Source: an uncultured Eubacteriales bacterium
GTDB taxonomy: Bacteria; Bacillota; Clostridia; Oscillospirales; Oscillospiraceae
Length of the DNA stretch: 64,000 nt
Direction: 5' to 3'
NCBI GenBank assembly: GCA_905198835.1
Contig: CAJKDY010000006.1
Coordinates: forward strand, 79,879-143,878
Shown: in pieces, positions 54,737-63,212 of the stretch
How the letters are laid out: each line of letters starts with the position of its first letter
Position numbering within the stretch: the stretch's first letter is position 1
The notes under the pieces: generated by a model
The model's database searches: none
The model's input: only the letters and a program-made list of their open reading frames with translations
Told to the model about the DNA's origin: nothing
Translations under genes and position numbers: made by a program

Positions 54737-55753
54737 CTATACCTCGACGATGTGAAACCCCGCGGCCTTGTTGAGGCGGTTGGTGACGGCCAGGCCCAGG
54801 CCGTCGGCGGTGGGGGACTGGGCGTAGATGGCGGTGACGCCTTGGCTGTCGAACCACCGAAGGGCCTCAAAGAGCCGCCGGGCCTGCTCGCCCAGGTCGC
54901 CCTCCGGGCCCAGGGAACGGCAGGGACAGTTGGGAAATAGATTTACATAATCCTCGAAGCAGATCACGCCCACGCCGGGGCGTAGCTGAGCCTGGATGTA
55001 GGCCGCTGTCTTGTCGGATTCGCCCTGGACAACGGTGACAGGGGCTTTAGGCGCGTAGTGGCGGTACTTCATGCCGGGGGCACGGGGCTTTTCATCAGTT
55101 GACATAAGTCGAACCACCGCCTCGTCCACCGCCACCTGGCCCAGAACCTCCTGGAGCGCCTCCAGCGTCACGCCGCCAGGCCGCAGCAGCCGGGGCGGGG
55201 AAACCGTCAGGTCTACGATGGTGGACTCCACGCCCACAGCGCAGGGCCCGCCGTCCACCACGGCGGCGATCCTGCCTGCCATGTCCTCCCATACCGCCTG
55301 GGCGGTGGTGGGGCTGGGCTTTCCCGATGTATTGGCCGAGGGGGCGGCAATGGGAAGTTGACATAATTCTAGAATCTCTCGCGCCACCGGGTGGTCCGGG
55401 CACCGCATCCCCACCGTGTCCAGCCCGGCGGTGACCACATCGGGAACTACGCTTTGCCGCTTCAGGATCATGGTCAGCGGCCCGGGCCAGAACCGCGCGG
55501 CCAGAGCGTGGGCGGCGTCGGGGATGTCCTGGCAATAGCGCGCCAGATGGTCCGCGCCGGGGATGTGCAAAATGAGGGGATTGTCCTGGGGGCGGCCCTT
55601 GGCGGCGAAGATGGCGGCCACCGCCTCGGCGTCCAGACCGTTGGCCCCCAGGCCGTACACCGTCTCGGTGGGAAAGGCCACCAGTCCACCGCCCTGCAAG
55701 ATCTCGGCAGCCTGGGACGTGTCCGCGCCAGTGAGCCGAAGGGTGTCAATCAT
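54737..55753 (-). CDS. tsaC: Threonylcarbamoyl-AMP synthase, Sua5 type
   Basis: The 338-residue product has the YrdC domain (about 10-195: 'FPTETVYGLGANG', 'KGRPQDNPLILHI', 'FWPGPLTMIL', 'APSANTSGKPSPT') and a C-terminal Sua5 domain (about 225-338), with the linker 'SPGM-like' piece seen as 'APGMKYRHYAPKAP'. It makes threonylcarbamoyl-AMP for t6A37 on ANN-decoding tRNAs. ATG 55753 overlaps the small gene upstream by 8 bases and has GGAGGT; an in-frame start 10 codons earlier is unlikely. Three TTATGTNAA words occur inside it. Confidence 0.93.
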   Translation of the reverse strand: MIDTLRLTGADTSQAAEILQGGGLVAFPTETVYGLGANGLDAEAVAAIFAAKGRPQDNPLILHIPGADHLARYCQDIPDAAHALAARFWPGPLTMILKRQSVVPDVVTAGLDTVGMRCPDHPVAREILELCQLPIAAPSANTSGKPSPTTAQAVWEDMAGRIAAVVDGGPCAVGVESTIVDLTVSPPRLLRPGGVTLEALQEVLGQVAVDEAVVRLMSTDEKPRAPGMKYRHYAPKAPVTVVQGESDKTAAYIQAQLRPGVGVICFEDYVNLFPNCPCRSLGPEGDLGEQARRLFEALRWFDSQGVTAIYAQSPTADGLGLAVTNRLNKAAGFHIVEV

Positions 55754-56009
55754 AAACGCCGACCTCCATGCCGCCCAGCTCAAGGGTGCTCTCCTTGGGG
55801 AAGCCCGCTTTTTGGAGGTAGTATTTCACCGTCATGATACCGTACTTGGGGTTTTTGTTGTCCTCCTCGCCCAGAAGGTCGATGTCGATATAGTTAGCCC
55901 CGGAGCCCAGCAGATAGCCGTCGTCCTCCAAAAGGCCCGCCAGGTCGTCCTTGACCTGCTCCAAAGTGGCCCCGGCGGGCAGGGCGGGGAAGTGGATAAG
56001 CAGTTCCAT
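55746..56009 (-). CDS. Small conserved-looking protein between prfA and tsaC
   Basis: I do not recognise this 87-residue acidic protein. It reads 'MELLIHFPALPAGATLEQVKDDLAGLLEDDG' at the start (in part) and ends with beta-rich sequence, and may be a small alpha/beta domain. It overlaps the prfA stop by one base (TAATG) and the tsaC start by eight, so it is translated as part of the prfA-tsaC unit. In many bacteria prmC holds this place; it is not prmC. Confidence 0.7.
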   Translation of the reverse strand: MELLIHFPALPAGATLEQVKDDLAGLLEDDGYLLGSGANYIDIDLLGEEDNKNPKYGIMTVKYYLQKAGFPKESTLELGGMEVGVYD

Positions 56010-57070
56010 TACGTGTCGGCCTCCTTTAATCTTCGTGCCTGGTTGTCGGCCCGGAGGGCGTCGATGATCTCGTCCAGGTCGCCGTCCATGACCTCCAAAA
56101 GCCGGTAGAGGGTCAAGCCAATGCGGTGGTCGGTGAGGCGGCCCTGGGGAAAGTTATAGGTGCGGATGCGCTCGTTTCGCATCCCGGAGCCCACCTGGCT
56201 GCGCCGGGCCTGGGTGATGGCGCTGTCCTGGGCCTGCTGGGCCTGGTCGTAGAGCTTGCTCCGAAGCATCATCATGGCCTTGTCCCGGTTTTGGAACTGG
56301 CTGCGCTCCTGCTGGCACTCCACCACGATGCCGCTGGGCTTATGGATGAGCCGCACGGCGGAGCTTGTCTTATTGACGTGCTGGCCGCCGGCGCCGGAGG
56401 AGCGGAAGACCTGCATCTCAATATCATTGGGGTCAATGTCCACCGTTACTTCGTCCACCTCGGGCAGCACGGCCACGGTGACGGTGGAGGTATGGACCCG
56501 CCCGCCGGACTCGGTCTCCGGCACCCGCTGGACCCGGTGGACGCCGCTTTCAAATTTCAGCTTGGCGTAGGCTCCCTGGCCCTGGACCAAGAAGACGATC
56601 TCCTTGGCCCCGCCCAGCTCTGTTTCGTTGGCGCTCATGACCTCCACACTCCAGCCCTGGGCTTGGGCGTACATGGAGTACATCCGAAACAGGGAGTGGC
56701 CGAAGAGGGCGGACTCCTCGCCGCCTACGCCGGCCCGGATCTCCACCATGACGCTCTTGTCGTCGTCCGGGTCCCGGGGGAGAAGAAGCACCTTCAGCTC
56801 CTCCTCCAGCCGGGGAATGGCCTCCAGGGCGGCCTGATATTCCTCTTGGGCCATCTCCTTGAGCTCGGGGTCGCTCAGCAGGGTCTTGGCTTCCTCCAGG
56901 CTTTGCCGGGCCTTTTGCAGCTGGCGGTAGGTGGTCACAACGCCCTCCAGCTCCCGTTGCTCTTTGTTGAGCCGGGCCACCAGCTCCGGATCGGCGTAGG
57001 TCTCGCTCTGGCCCAGCTGGGCTTCGATGAGGGCGTAACGCTGGTCCAGGGCCTTCAATTTATCCTCCAA
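56009..57070 (-). CDS. prfA: Peptide chain release factor 1
   Basis: The 353-residue factor has a helical N-terminal domain, the codon-recognition motif P-E-T in 'RVQRVPETESGGRVHTS' (the PxT type of RF1, reading UAA/UAG) and the catalytic G-G-Q in 'SSGAGGQHVNKTSSAVRL'. It releases finished peptides at the ribosome. The start is TTG 57070, 6 bases after GGAGGGG. The gene heads the prfA-(small)-tsaC-HD-coaE run. Confidence 0.97.
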   Translation of the reverse strand: MEDKLKALDQRYALIEAQLGQSETYADPELVARLNKEQRELEGVVTTYRQLQKARQSLEEAKTLLSDPELKEMAQEEYQAALEAIPRLEEELKVLLLPRDPDDDKSVMVEIRAGVGGEESALFGHSLFRMYSMYAQAQGWSVEVMSANETELGGAKEIVFLVQGQGAYAKLKFESGVHRVQRVPETESGGRVHTSTVTVAVLPEVDEVTVDIDPNDIEMQVFRSSGAGGQHVNKTSSAVRLIHKPSGIVVECQQERSQFQNRDKAMMMLRSKLYDQAQQAQDSAITQARRSQVGSGMRNERIRTYNFPQGRLTDHRIGLTLYRLLEVMDGDLDEIIDALRADNQARRLKEADT

Positions 57071-57085
57071 CAGTGGCCCCTCCTT

Positions 57086-57709
57086 TTACCAATCCAGCGC
57101 GAAGGACTTTACAAGGCCCACCGGCTCGCGCAGGAAGTTATAGAGCTTGTGCCAAAAATGGTCGGACTCCGCCGCCAGGGTGGACGCCTTGTAGCCAAAG
57201 CGGCTGGCCAGCAGACGGCACCGGGCCAGATGGAAGTCGTTGGACACCAGGACCACGCCGCTTGATACGTCGTAGTCGTTTTGGGCCAGCAGCGCCTTGC
57301 TGTTTTTCAGGTTCTCCTTGGTGTTGTGGGACTGGTCCTCTTTCAAGATCGTTCCCTCGAAGCCATGGTCACGCAGAAACTTTTCCATGCCGTTGGCCTC
57401 GGTGTCCGGCTCGTTAGAGCCCTGGCCGCCGGAGACCACCACCAGCACGTCGGGATGGTCCTCCAGGTAGGCAAGAGCCGCCTCCAGCCGCCGCTGGAGA
57501 AACAGCGACGGACCGTCGCTTTTGAGCTGCGCCCCCAGGATCACCATGGCCCCGGGCTGGCCGTCCACATCACTGTGGGCGTTCCAAAGGACCACCGCCT
57601 CCAAAGCCAGATAGCAGACTACGGCCAAAACCAGCAAAATGCAGATGAGTTTGAGCCAAATGGGCCAGCCTTTTTTGCCGCTGTAGGGCCGGTAAGGTTT
57701 TGTATTCAT
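57086..57709 (-). CDS. YdcF/SanA-like membrane protein (DUF218)
   Basis: The 207-residue product has one membrane helix (about 18-40) and a DUF218 domain outside with 'MVILGAQLKSDGPSLFLQRRL', 'VVVSGGQGSNEP', 'EGTILKEDQSHNTKENLKNSKALL' (in part) and 'VVLVSNDFHLARC'. Members are linked to envelope integrity, and the fold binds nucleotide-like ligands; exact function is unknown. ATG 57709 overlaps the ABC-F stop by four bases (ATGA) and has GGAGGAGG upstream. Confidence 0.88.
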   Translation of the reverse strand: MNTKPYRPYSGKKGWPIWLKLICILLVLAVVCYLALEAVVLWNAHSDVDGQPGAMVILGAQLKSDGPSLFLQRRLEAALAYLEDHPDVLVVVSGGQGSNEPDTEANGMEKFLRDHGFEGTILKEDQSHNTKENLKNSKALLAQNDYDVSSGVVLVSNDFHLARCRLLASRFGYKASTLAAESDHFWHKLYNFLREPVGLVKSFALDW

Positions 57710-59658
57710 CCCTGCGCCTCCTCCAATTCCTGGGCCAGCGTCTCCCACTGAGTGTAGAGATGCCGGATCTTATCGTCTAGTTCTTCCCGCTGCTGGTAGA
57801 GCTCCTGGAGCTTTAAATAGTCGCTGGACGCCTCGTCAATGGCCAGGGTGAGCTCGTACATCTCCTCCTCGGCCTTGGCCACCGCCCGCTCCGCGGCGGC
57901 CACCTCTTTTTCCAAATACTTGGTCCCCCCTTTTCGTGCTGGGGTGGGGTGGTCTGTTGGATCACCTCCGTCAAGAAGCGAACCTTTTTGTGCCTTGGAA
58001 AGGGAGGACGGAGACTTCTGCGAGTTGGCCGCTCTGGTCAGTTGCTCCTGGCGGTCCAGGTAGGCTTTATATTCGGCGAAGGTGCCCTTGTAGTCCCGGA
58101 TATGGCCGTCCTCGATGGTCCATATACGCTGGGCAAAGCGGTCGATAAAGTAGCGGTCGTGGCTCACCAATAAGAGAGCCCCGGGGAAGTCGGCCACTGC
58201 GCTTTCGATCCACTCCCGGGAGGCGATGTCCAGGTGGTTGGTGGGCTCGTCCAGGATCAGCAGATTGATGCGCTCGTCCATGAGCATACAGAGCTTCAAC
58301 CGGCTTTTCTCTCCGCCGGAGAGGCTGTCCACCGTCTTGAACACATCCTCGCCCCGGAAGAGATAGGCGGCCAATCGGTCCCGGGCCTCCTGCACCGAGC
58401 AGTTGCAGCCGTAGAGCATGGTGTCCACTAAGTTCCGCTCAGGGTGGTCAAAGACCACCTGCTGAGGCAGATACCCCACCTTCACCGTGGGGCCAAAACG
58501 GACCTTGCCGGCGGTGGGGGGCTCCTCGCCCAAAAGGAGCTTGAGGAAGGTGGATTTGCCTGTGCCGTTGTCGCCCAGTAGGGCGATGCGCTCACCGCCG
58601 GTCACCACCAGATTCACGTCCCGGAACAGCTCCCTCTCACCAAAGGACTTGCTAAGACCGATGGTGGAGAAAACCTCGTCGCCGTGGAACTCCCTGGCGT
58701 CAAAGCCCACAGTCATAGTTTTTTGCTCATGGGGCCTGTCCACCGTTTGCATCCGCTCGATGCGCTTTTCCATGGAAAAGGCCCGTTTGTGAAGCTTGTC
58801 GTTGCCCATAAAGGCCCAGAGATGAAGCTTATCTACTGCGGCCTGGAGCTGGGCCACCTTGGCCTGCTCCTTTTCATAGCGTTTGAGCTGCTCTTCAAAG
58901 CGCCGCCGCTTTTCCACCACATAGAAGGAGTAGTTCCCCTCGTAGAAGTGGGCCGTGCCGTCCTCCAGCTCTACAATGCGGTGGACCACCCGGTCCAAAA
59001 AGTAGCGGTCGTGGGAGATGGCAAGGACCGTGCCTTTGAATTGGTCCAGATATCCCTCCAGCCACTCGGTGGCGTGGAGGTCCAGGTGGTTGGTGGGCTC
59101 GTCTAGCAGCAGAAGGTCGGTGTCCTCCAAAATGAGCCGGGCCAGATTCACCCGGGTCTTCTCGCCGCCGGAGAGCTCGGCGAAGTCCTGAGAGCGCATT
59201 TCCTGGGAAATACCAAGACCGGCGGTAACCTTATTGAGGGGCGTTTGGGTATCGTACCCGCCGGCGTGTTCATACGCTGCTGTCAGCTTGTCGTAGCGCG
59301 CCAGCAGCGCCGTATCCTCGGGCCTCGCCGCCATCTCCCCGGCCAAGCGGGACATCTCAGCCTCCATCTCCTGAAGCCGGGCGAAGGCGGTGCGCAGCAC
59401 GTCCTCCACGGTGTAGCCGGCGGGGTAGACGGGGATCTGGGAGATCAGGCCCACCCGGCTGTTCTTGGCCAGCTGGATGGAGCCGCCGTCGGGCTCCAGT
59501 TCCCCGCAGATCATGCGAAAAAGGGTGGTCTTGCCCGCGCCGTTATGGCCCAGCAGGCCAACCCGTTCGCCGGTGTCCACCTGAAAGGTCACGTCTTCAA
59601 AAATATTCTGCCCCACCTCAAAGCCGTGGCGCAGGCCGGTGACGGATAATTCGATCAT
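57706..59658 (-). CDS. ABC-F family ATPase, YdiF/Uup-like
   Basis: The 650-residue protein has two ABC domains and no membrane part: Walker A 'GHNGAGKTT' and 'GDNGTGKST', signatures 'LSGGEKTRV' and 'LSGGEKSRL', Walker B 'LLLDEPTNHLD' and 'LILDEPTNHLD', with a P-site tRNA-interaction-motif linker between (about 240-320). A charged linker and C-terminal coiled coil (about 575-650) fit YdiF/Uup. ABC-F proteins act on the ribosome in translation or antibiotic protection. ATG 59658 has CAGGAG 8-9 bases upstream. Confidence 0.93.
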   Translation of the reverse strand: MIELSVTGLRHGFEVGQNIFEDVTFQVDTGERVGLLGHNGAGKTTLFRMICGELEPDGGSIQLAKNSRVGLISQIPVYPAGYTVEDVLRTAFARLQEMEAEMSRLAGEMAARPEDTALLARYDKLTAAYEHAGGYDTQTPLNKVTAGLGISQEMRSQDFAELSGGEKTRVNLARLILEDTDLLLLDEPTNHLDLHATEWLEGYLDQFKGTVLAISHDRYFLDRVVHRIVELEDGTAHFYEGNYSFYVVEKRRRFEEQLKRYEKEQAKVAQLQAAVDKLHLWAFMGNDKLHKRAFSMEKRIERMQTVDRPHEQKTMTVGFDAREFHGDEVFSTIGLSKSFGERELFRDVNLVVTGGERIALLGDNGTGKSTFLKLLLGEEPPTAGKVRFGPTVKVGYLPQQVVFDHPERNLVDTMLYGCNCSVQEARDRLAAYLFRGEDVFKTVDSLSGGEKSRLKLCMLMDERINLLILDEPTNHLDIASREWIESAVADFPGALLLVSHDRYFIDRFAQRIWTIEDGHIRDYKGTFAEYKAYLDRQEQLTRAANSQKSPSSLSKAQKGSLLDGGDPTDHPTPARKGGTKYLEKEVAAAERAVAKAEEEMYELTLAIDEASSDYLKLQELYQQREELDDKIRHLYTQWETLAQELEEAQG

Positions 59659-59662
59659 TTTG

Positions 59663-59691
59663 TTTACTCCTGGAAGATCTTGTGGTAGAAT
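59663..59691 (+). promoter_or_regulatory. mtnA promoter
   Basis: TTTACT (59663-59668), 17 bases, TAGAAT (59686-59691), 35 bases before ATG 59727, in the 68-base divergent region with the ABC-F gene. Confidence 0.6.
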
Positions 59692-59726
59692 GGGGGTATT
59701 CAAATCGAGAAACGAGGTGTCCGCTT

Positions 59727-60734
59727 ATGGAAGCGCTCCGCTGGGATGGGAAAAAGCTCTCGCTGCTGGATCAGACCCTGCTGCCCTCCAAGGTGGAATG
59801 GAACACCTATGGGGACTATCGGTGTGTCGTGGAGGACATCAAGCGTCTGGCTGTCCGGGGCGCGCCCTTGATCGGCGTGGCCGCGGGCTATGCCTACGTT
59901 CTGGCGGCCCTGGAGTTTTCCGGCAGGCCGGGCTTTGCGGCCAACATGGCTCGGGCCAAGGCCGACCTTGCCGCCAGCCGCCCTACGGCGGTGAACCTCT
60001 TCTGGGCGCTGGAGCGGATGGAGAAAAAGTGCCTGACTGTGGGGGACGACCCCGCTACGTTGATTGCGGAGGCCCAGGCCATCCAGGCCGAGAACATCGC
60101 CATGAACGCTTGCCTGGGCCGCTACGGCGCGGAGCTGGTGCCCAAGGGAGCCAGGATCCTGACCCACTGCAATGCAGGAGCCCTGGCCACCGATGGCATC
60201 GGCACCGCCCTGGGCGTCATCCGGGAGGCCTGGCGGCAGGGGAAGGTGGAGATGGTCTACGCCGACGAGACCCGGCCGTTGCTGCAGGGCTCCCGGCTCA
60301 CGGCCTATGAGCTTGCCGCCGACGGCATCCCCGTCACCGTGATCTCGGACAATATGGCGGCCTCCCTCATGGCCAAGGGGAAGATCGACCTGGCCGTGGT
60401 GGGCTGCGATCGCATGGCGAGAAACGGCGACTTTGCCAACAAGATCGGCACCTACTCCGTGGCGGTGAACTGCCGCTACCACGGCATCCCGTTCTATACG
60501 GCCCTGCCTACCTCTACCATGGACCTGTCCTTGCCCGACGGCAGCGGCATCCCCATCGAAGAACGCGCGCCCCAGGAGCTCTACTATCTGGGCCAGACCC
60601 AGACCGCGCCGCTGGAGGCGGCGGTCTATAATCCCGCCTTTGACGTGACGCCCCATGGGCTCTTGAGCGGTATCATCACGGAAAAGGGCGTTATTTTGCC
60701 ACCCTTTGAAGAAAAGCTACTGAAGCTCCTTTGA
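59727..60734 (+). CDS. mtnA: S-methyl-5-thioribose-1-phosphate isomerase
   Basis: The 335-residue isomerase opens the sugar ring of methylthioribose-1-phosphate in methionine salvage. Marks are 'RGAPLIGVAAGYAY', 'THCNAGALATDGIGTALG' (catalytic Cys), 'DETRPLLQGSRLTAYEL' and 'ISDNMAASLM' (catalytic Asp). GAGGTG precedes ATG 59727. It is a lone plus-strand gene; no other salvage gene is nearby, so it may serve a partial salvage or nucleoside-disposal pathway. It converges on murF with 10 bases between and no terminator seen. Confidence 0.94.
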   Translation: MEALRWDGKKLSLLDQTLLPSKVEWNTYGDYRCVVEDIKRLAVRGAPLIGVAAGYAYVLAALEFSGRPGFAANMARAKADLAASRPTAVNLFWALERMEKKCLTVGDDPATLIAEAQAIQAENIAMNACLGRYGAELVPKGARILTHCNAGALATDGIGTALGVIREAWRQGKVEMVYADETRPLLQGSRLTAYELAADGIPVTVISDNMAASLMAKGKIDLAVVGCDRMARNGDFANKIGTYSVAVNCRYHGIPFYTALPTSTMDLSLPDGSGIPIEERAPQELYYLGQTQTAPLEAAVYNPAFDVTPHGLLSGIITEKGVILPPFEEKLLKLL

Positions 60735-60744
60735 CCGCCGGAGG

Positions 60745-62145
60745 CTACGGTTCCTTGTCCGGCGTGATGGACACCAGATACTGCACGATGTCCTCAAACT
60801 TCATTCCCCGAGAGGCTTTGACCAAGATCGCCGCGTTGGGCTGCACCAGCTTGGCGATGGTGGGCAGGGCCTCTTCTTTTGTGGCGAACCAGTAGACCTC
60901 GGGGACCTGGTGGTCCCCGGCGGCGTCGGCGATGGAGCGGGACAGCTCTCCGATGGCCACCAGGCAGTTGATGCCCGCGTCGCCCGCGGCCCGGCCTACG
61001 GCGGCGTGGAGGCTGGGGCCCATGGGGCCCAGTTCCAGCATATCGCCCAAAATGGCCATCTTGTACTCACCCTGAGTGGAGGCCAGAGTCTGAAGGCCCG
61101 CCCGCATGGACTGGGGGTTGGCGTTGTAGCCGTCGTCCAGGATGCGGACCCTGTGGCCCCGGTCGATGACGTTCATGCGCATTTTGGTGGGGGCGTAGCG
61201 GAGAATGCCCCGGGCGATCTCCTCATGGCTCATACCAAAGTACTCGCCTACGGCGGCGGCCATCAAGACCGGATAGACCATGTAGTCGCCCAGGGAGGGA
61301 ATGACCACGGGGAACTGGCCCGAGGGGGTGTGGATGACGCAGCGCAGATCCTCGGTGATGAGGTCCCGGTCCTGATCGGTGACGTAATAGTCGTTGTGGG
61401 GGGAGGCACCGCAGTAGATCACCGGGTGGGTCAGCTGGTCGCGCAGGGTGCCCAACAGCTCGTCGTCGCCATTCAGGATCACAGGACCCGATGGGTCCAT
61501 ATGTTCCAGCACCTCGCACTTTGCCTTTAATATGCCCTCCCGGGAGCCCAGATTTTCAATGTGGGCGTCGCCGATGTTGGTGATCAGGCACACCCGGGGC
61601 CGGACCAGCTGGCTGATGGCGCGCAGCTCGCCAAAATGGTTCATGCCCATCTCCACAACACTGAGGGCGTTTTCCGAAGAGAGGTCCAGCAAAGCGGAGG
61701 AAACGCCCAGGAGGTTATTGTGGTTATCGGGAGTCTTGTGGGTGGAGAACTTTTCGCTGAGTACCGCCGAGACCATGTCCTTGGTGGTGGTCTTGCCAAC
61801 GCTACCAGTGACGGCGATGAAGGGGATGGCAAAGCGGTCTCGATACCACTTGCCCAACAGCATGGGTACCTGGGCGGTGTCGGGCACCTGAATATAGGCC
61901 TTGCCGGGAAGGTAGGCCTGGGGCTCTACCATGGTGAAGGTCCCCGCAGCGCCCAGTTCAAAGGCCTTTTGGATGAAGTTATGGCCGTCTACCTTTTCGC
62001 CGCGGATGGGCAGGAAAAACTCCCCGGGCTGGAGCTTGCGGGTGTCGAAGCACACGCCTGTGACCGGCGTGTCCAAAGCCGTGTCCGGCCCCAGGACCTT
62101 GCCGCTGAGGAGAGATAGGATATCTCCAATACACACGTTTTCCAT
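60745..62145 (-). CDS. murF: UDP-MurNAc-tripeptide--D-Ala-D-Ala ligase
   Basis: The 466-residue Mur ligase has an N-terminal UDP-binding domain, the ATP loop 'VTGSVGKTTTKDM', 'NNLLGVSSALLDL', 'VVEMGMNHFGEL', 'ITNIGDAHIENLGSREGI' and C-terminal 'ILDDGYNANPQSM'. It adds D-Ala-D-Ala to the UDP-MurNAc tripeptide. ATG 62145 lies 5 bases after the ddl stop with AAAGGGG upstream; the open frame extends further into ddl but those starts are rejected. Coupling with ddl matches their consecutive reactions. Confidence 0.96.
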   Translation of the reverse strand: MENVCIGDILSLLSGKVLGPDTALDTPVTGVCFDTRKLQPGEFFLPIRGEKVDGHNFIQKAFELGAAGTFTMVEPQAYLPGKAYIQVPDTAQVPMLLGKWYRDRFAIPFIAVTGSVGKTTTKDMVSAVLSEKFSTHKTPDNHNNLLGVSSALLDLSSENALSVVEMGMNHFGELRAISQLVRPRVCLITNIGDAHIENLGSREGILKAKCEVLEHMDPSGPVILNGDDELLGTLRDQLTHPVIYCGASPHNDYYVTDQDRDLITEDLRCVIHTPSGQFPVVIPSLGDYMVYPVLMAAAVGEYFGMSHEEIARGILRYAPTKMRMNVIDRGHRVRILDDGYNANPQSMRAGLQTLASTQGEYKMAILGDMLELGPMGPSLHAAVGRAAGDAGINCLVAIGELSRSIADAAGDHQVPEVYWFATKEEALPTIAKLVQPNAAILVKASRGMKFEDIVQYLVSITPDKEP

Positions 62146-62150
62146 GCTGG

Positions 62151-63197
62151 TCAGCCCCTTTCCCGGATGGCGATGTCGATAAGCTTCTGACAAAGCGCGC
62201 CGTAGTCCACGCCCACCGCCTGGGCCTCCTGGGGAAGCAGGGAGGTGGGGGTCATGCCCGGCAGGGTGTTGACCTCCAAAAACCAAATGTCGCCCGCGTC
62301 GTCCATCAAAAAGTCGCACCGGGAGTAGGCGGTCAGGCCCAGCGTCTGGTGGACGGTGAGGGCGGCGGTCATCATGGCCTCAGACTGCTCGGGAGTGAGA
62401 TCAGCGGGGCAGACCTCCCGGGTGGCGCCGGGCTGATACTTGTTGGCGTAGTCGTAAAAGCCCTCTTTGGGGATGATCTCGATGGGGGGCAGGCCTTGGC
62501 CGTCCAGCACGCCGCAGGAGAACTCCCGGCCCTTGACAAACTGCTCTACGATGACCCGCTGGCCCACATTTTCCGCCATGGCCTGCCGGAGGGCGTCCTT
62601 GTCGTGGCACACATAGACGCCGATGGAAGAGCCGCCGCTGGGCACCTTGACCACCACCGGGACGGGGTGGCTCTGGGCAAAGGCGTCGGGCATGGCCGCC
62701 GTCACCTCCGGGATGGTGACCCACTGGGGGGTCCGCACGCCCACGGCCCGGACCAGCTGCTTAGTGAGGTCCTTGTCCATAGCGATGGCGCTGCCTAGGT
62801 AGCCAGAGCCTGTATAGGGAATGCCCATCAGGTCGAAGGTCGCCTGGATGCGGCCATCCTCGCCGCATTGACCGTGGAGACCCAGAAAGACCACATCGGC
62901 GCTCCGGGCGGCGTCCAGCACGCCGGGACCGAAGATGGACCGGCTCTTGTCCTGCCGCCGCTGGCGTACCGCATCCAGATCGGGCGCCGTGGGGTCGATG
63001 GTCCGCCAAGACTCCGGGACGCTGGCGCCAAAGAGGTCGGACGCTGCCATGCCGGGGTAGTCCTCCAAGCCAAAAAACAGGTCCAAAAGGGCCACGTCGT
63101 GGCCCAGACCCCGCAGGGCGTCGGTGATCTTAGCGCCCGAGGAAAGGGAGACGTTGCGCTCACTGGATAATCCGCCGGCCAAAACCAATACCTTCAT
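62151..63197 (-). CDS. ddl: D-alanine--D-alanine ligase
   Basis: The 348-residue ATP-grasp enzyme has 'VLAGGLSSERNVSLSSG' at the start, 'GLHGQCGEDGRIQATFDLMGIPYTGSG' (in part), 'VVKVPSGGSSIGVYV', 'REFSCGVL' and 'EVNTLPGMTPTSLLPQ'. The last block gives the metal ligands. It makes the D-Ala-D-Ala dipeptide used by MurF. Some Ddl members prefer D-lactate or D-serine; the diagnostic loop was not resolved here. GGAGG lies 7 bases before ATG 63197. Confidence 0.96.
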   Translation of the reverse strand: MKVLVLAGGLSSERNVSLSSGAKITDALRGLGHDVALLDLFFGLEDYPGMAASDLFGASVPESWRTIDPTAPDLDAVRQRRQDKSRSIFGPGVLDAARSADVVFLGLHGQCGEDGRIQATFDLMGIPYTGSGYLGSAIAMDKDLTKQLVRAVGVRTPQWVTIPEVTAAMPDAFAQSHPVPVVVKVPSGGSSIGVYVCHDKDALRQAMAENVGQRVIVEQFVKGREFSCGVLDGQGLPPIEIIPKEGFYDYANKYQPGATREVCPADLTPEQSEAMMTAALTVHQTLGLTAYSRCDFLMDDAGDIWFLEVNTLPGMTPTSLLPQEAQAVGVDYGALCQKLIDIAIRERG

Positions 63198-63212
63198 GGA
63201 AAAACCTCCCCA

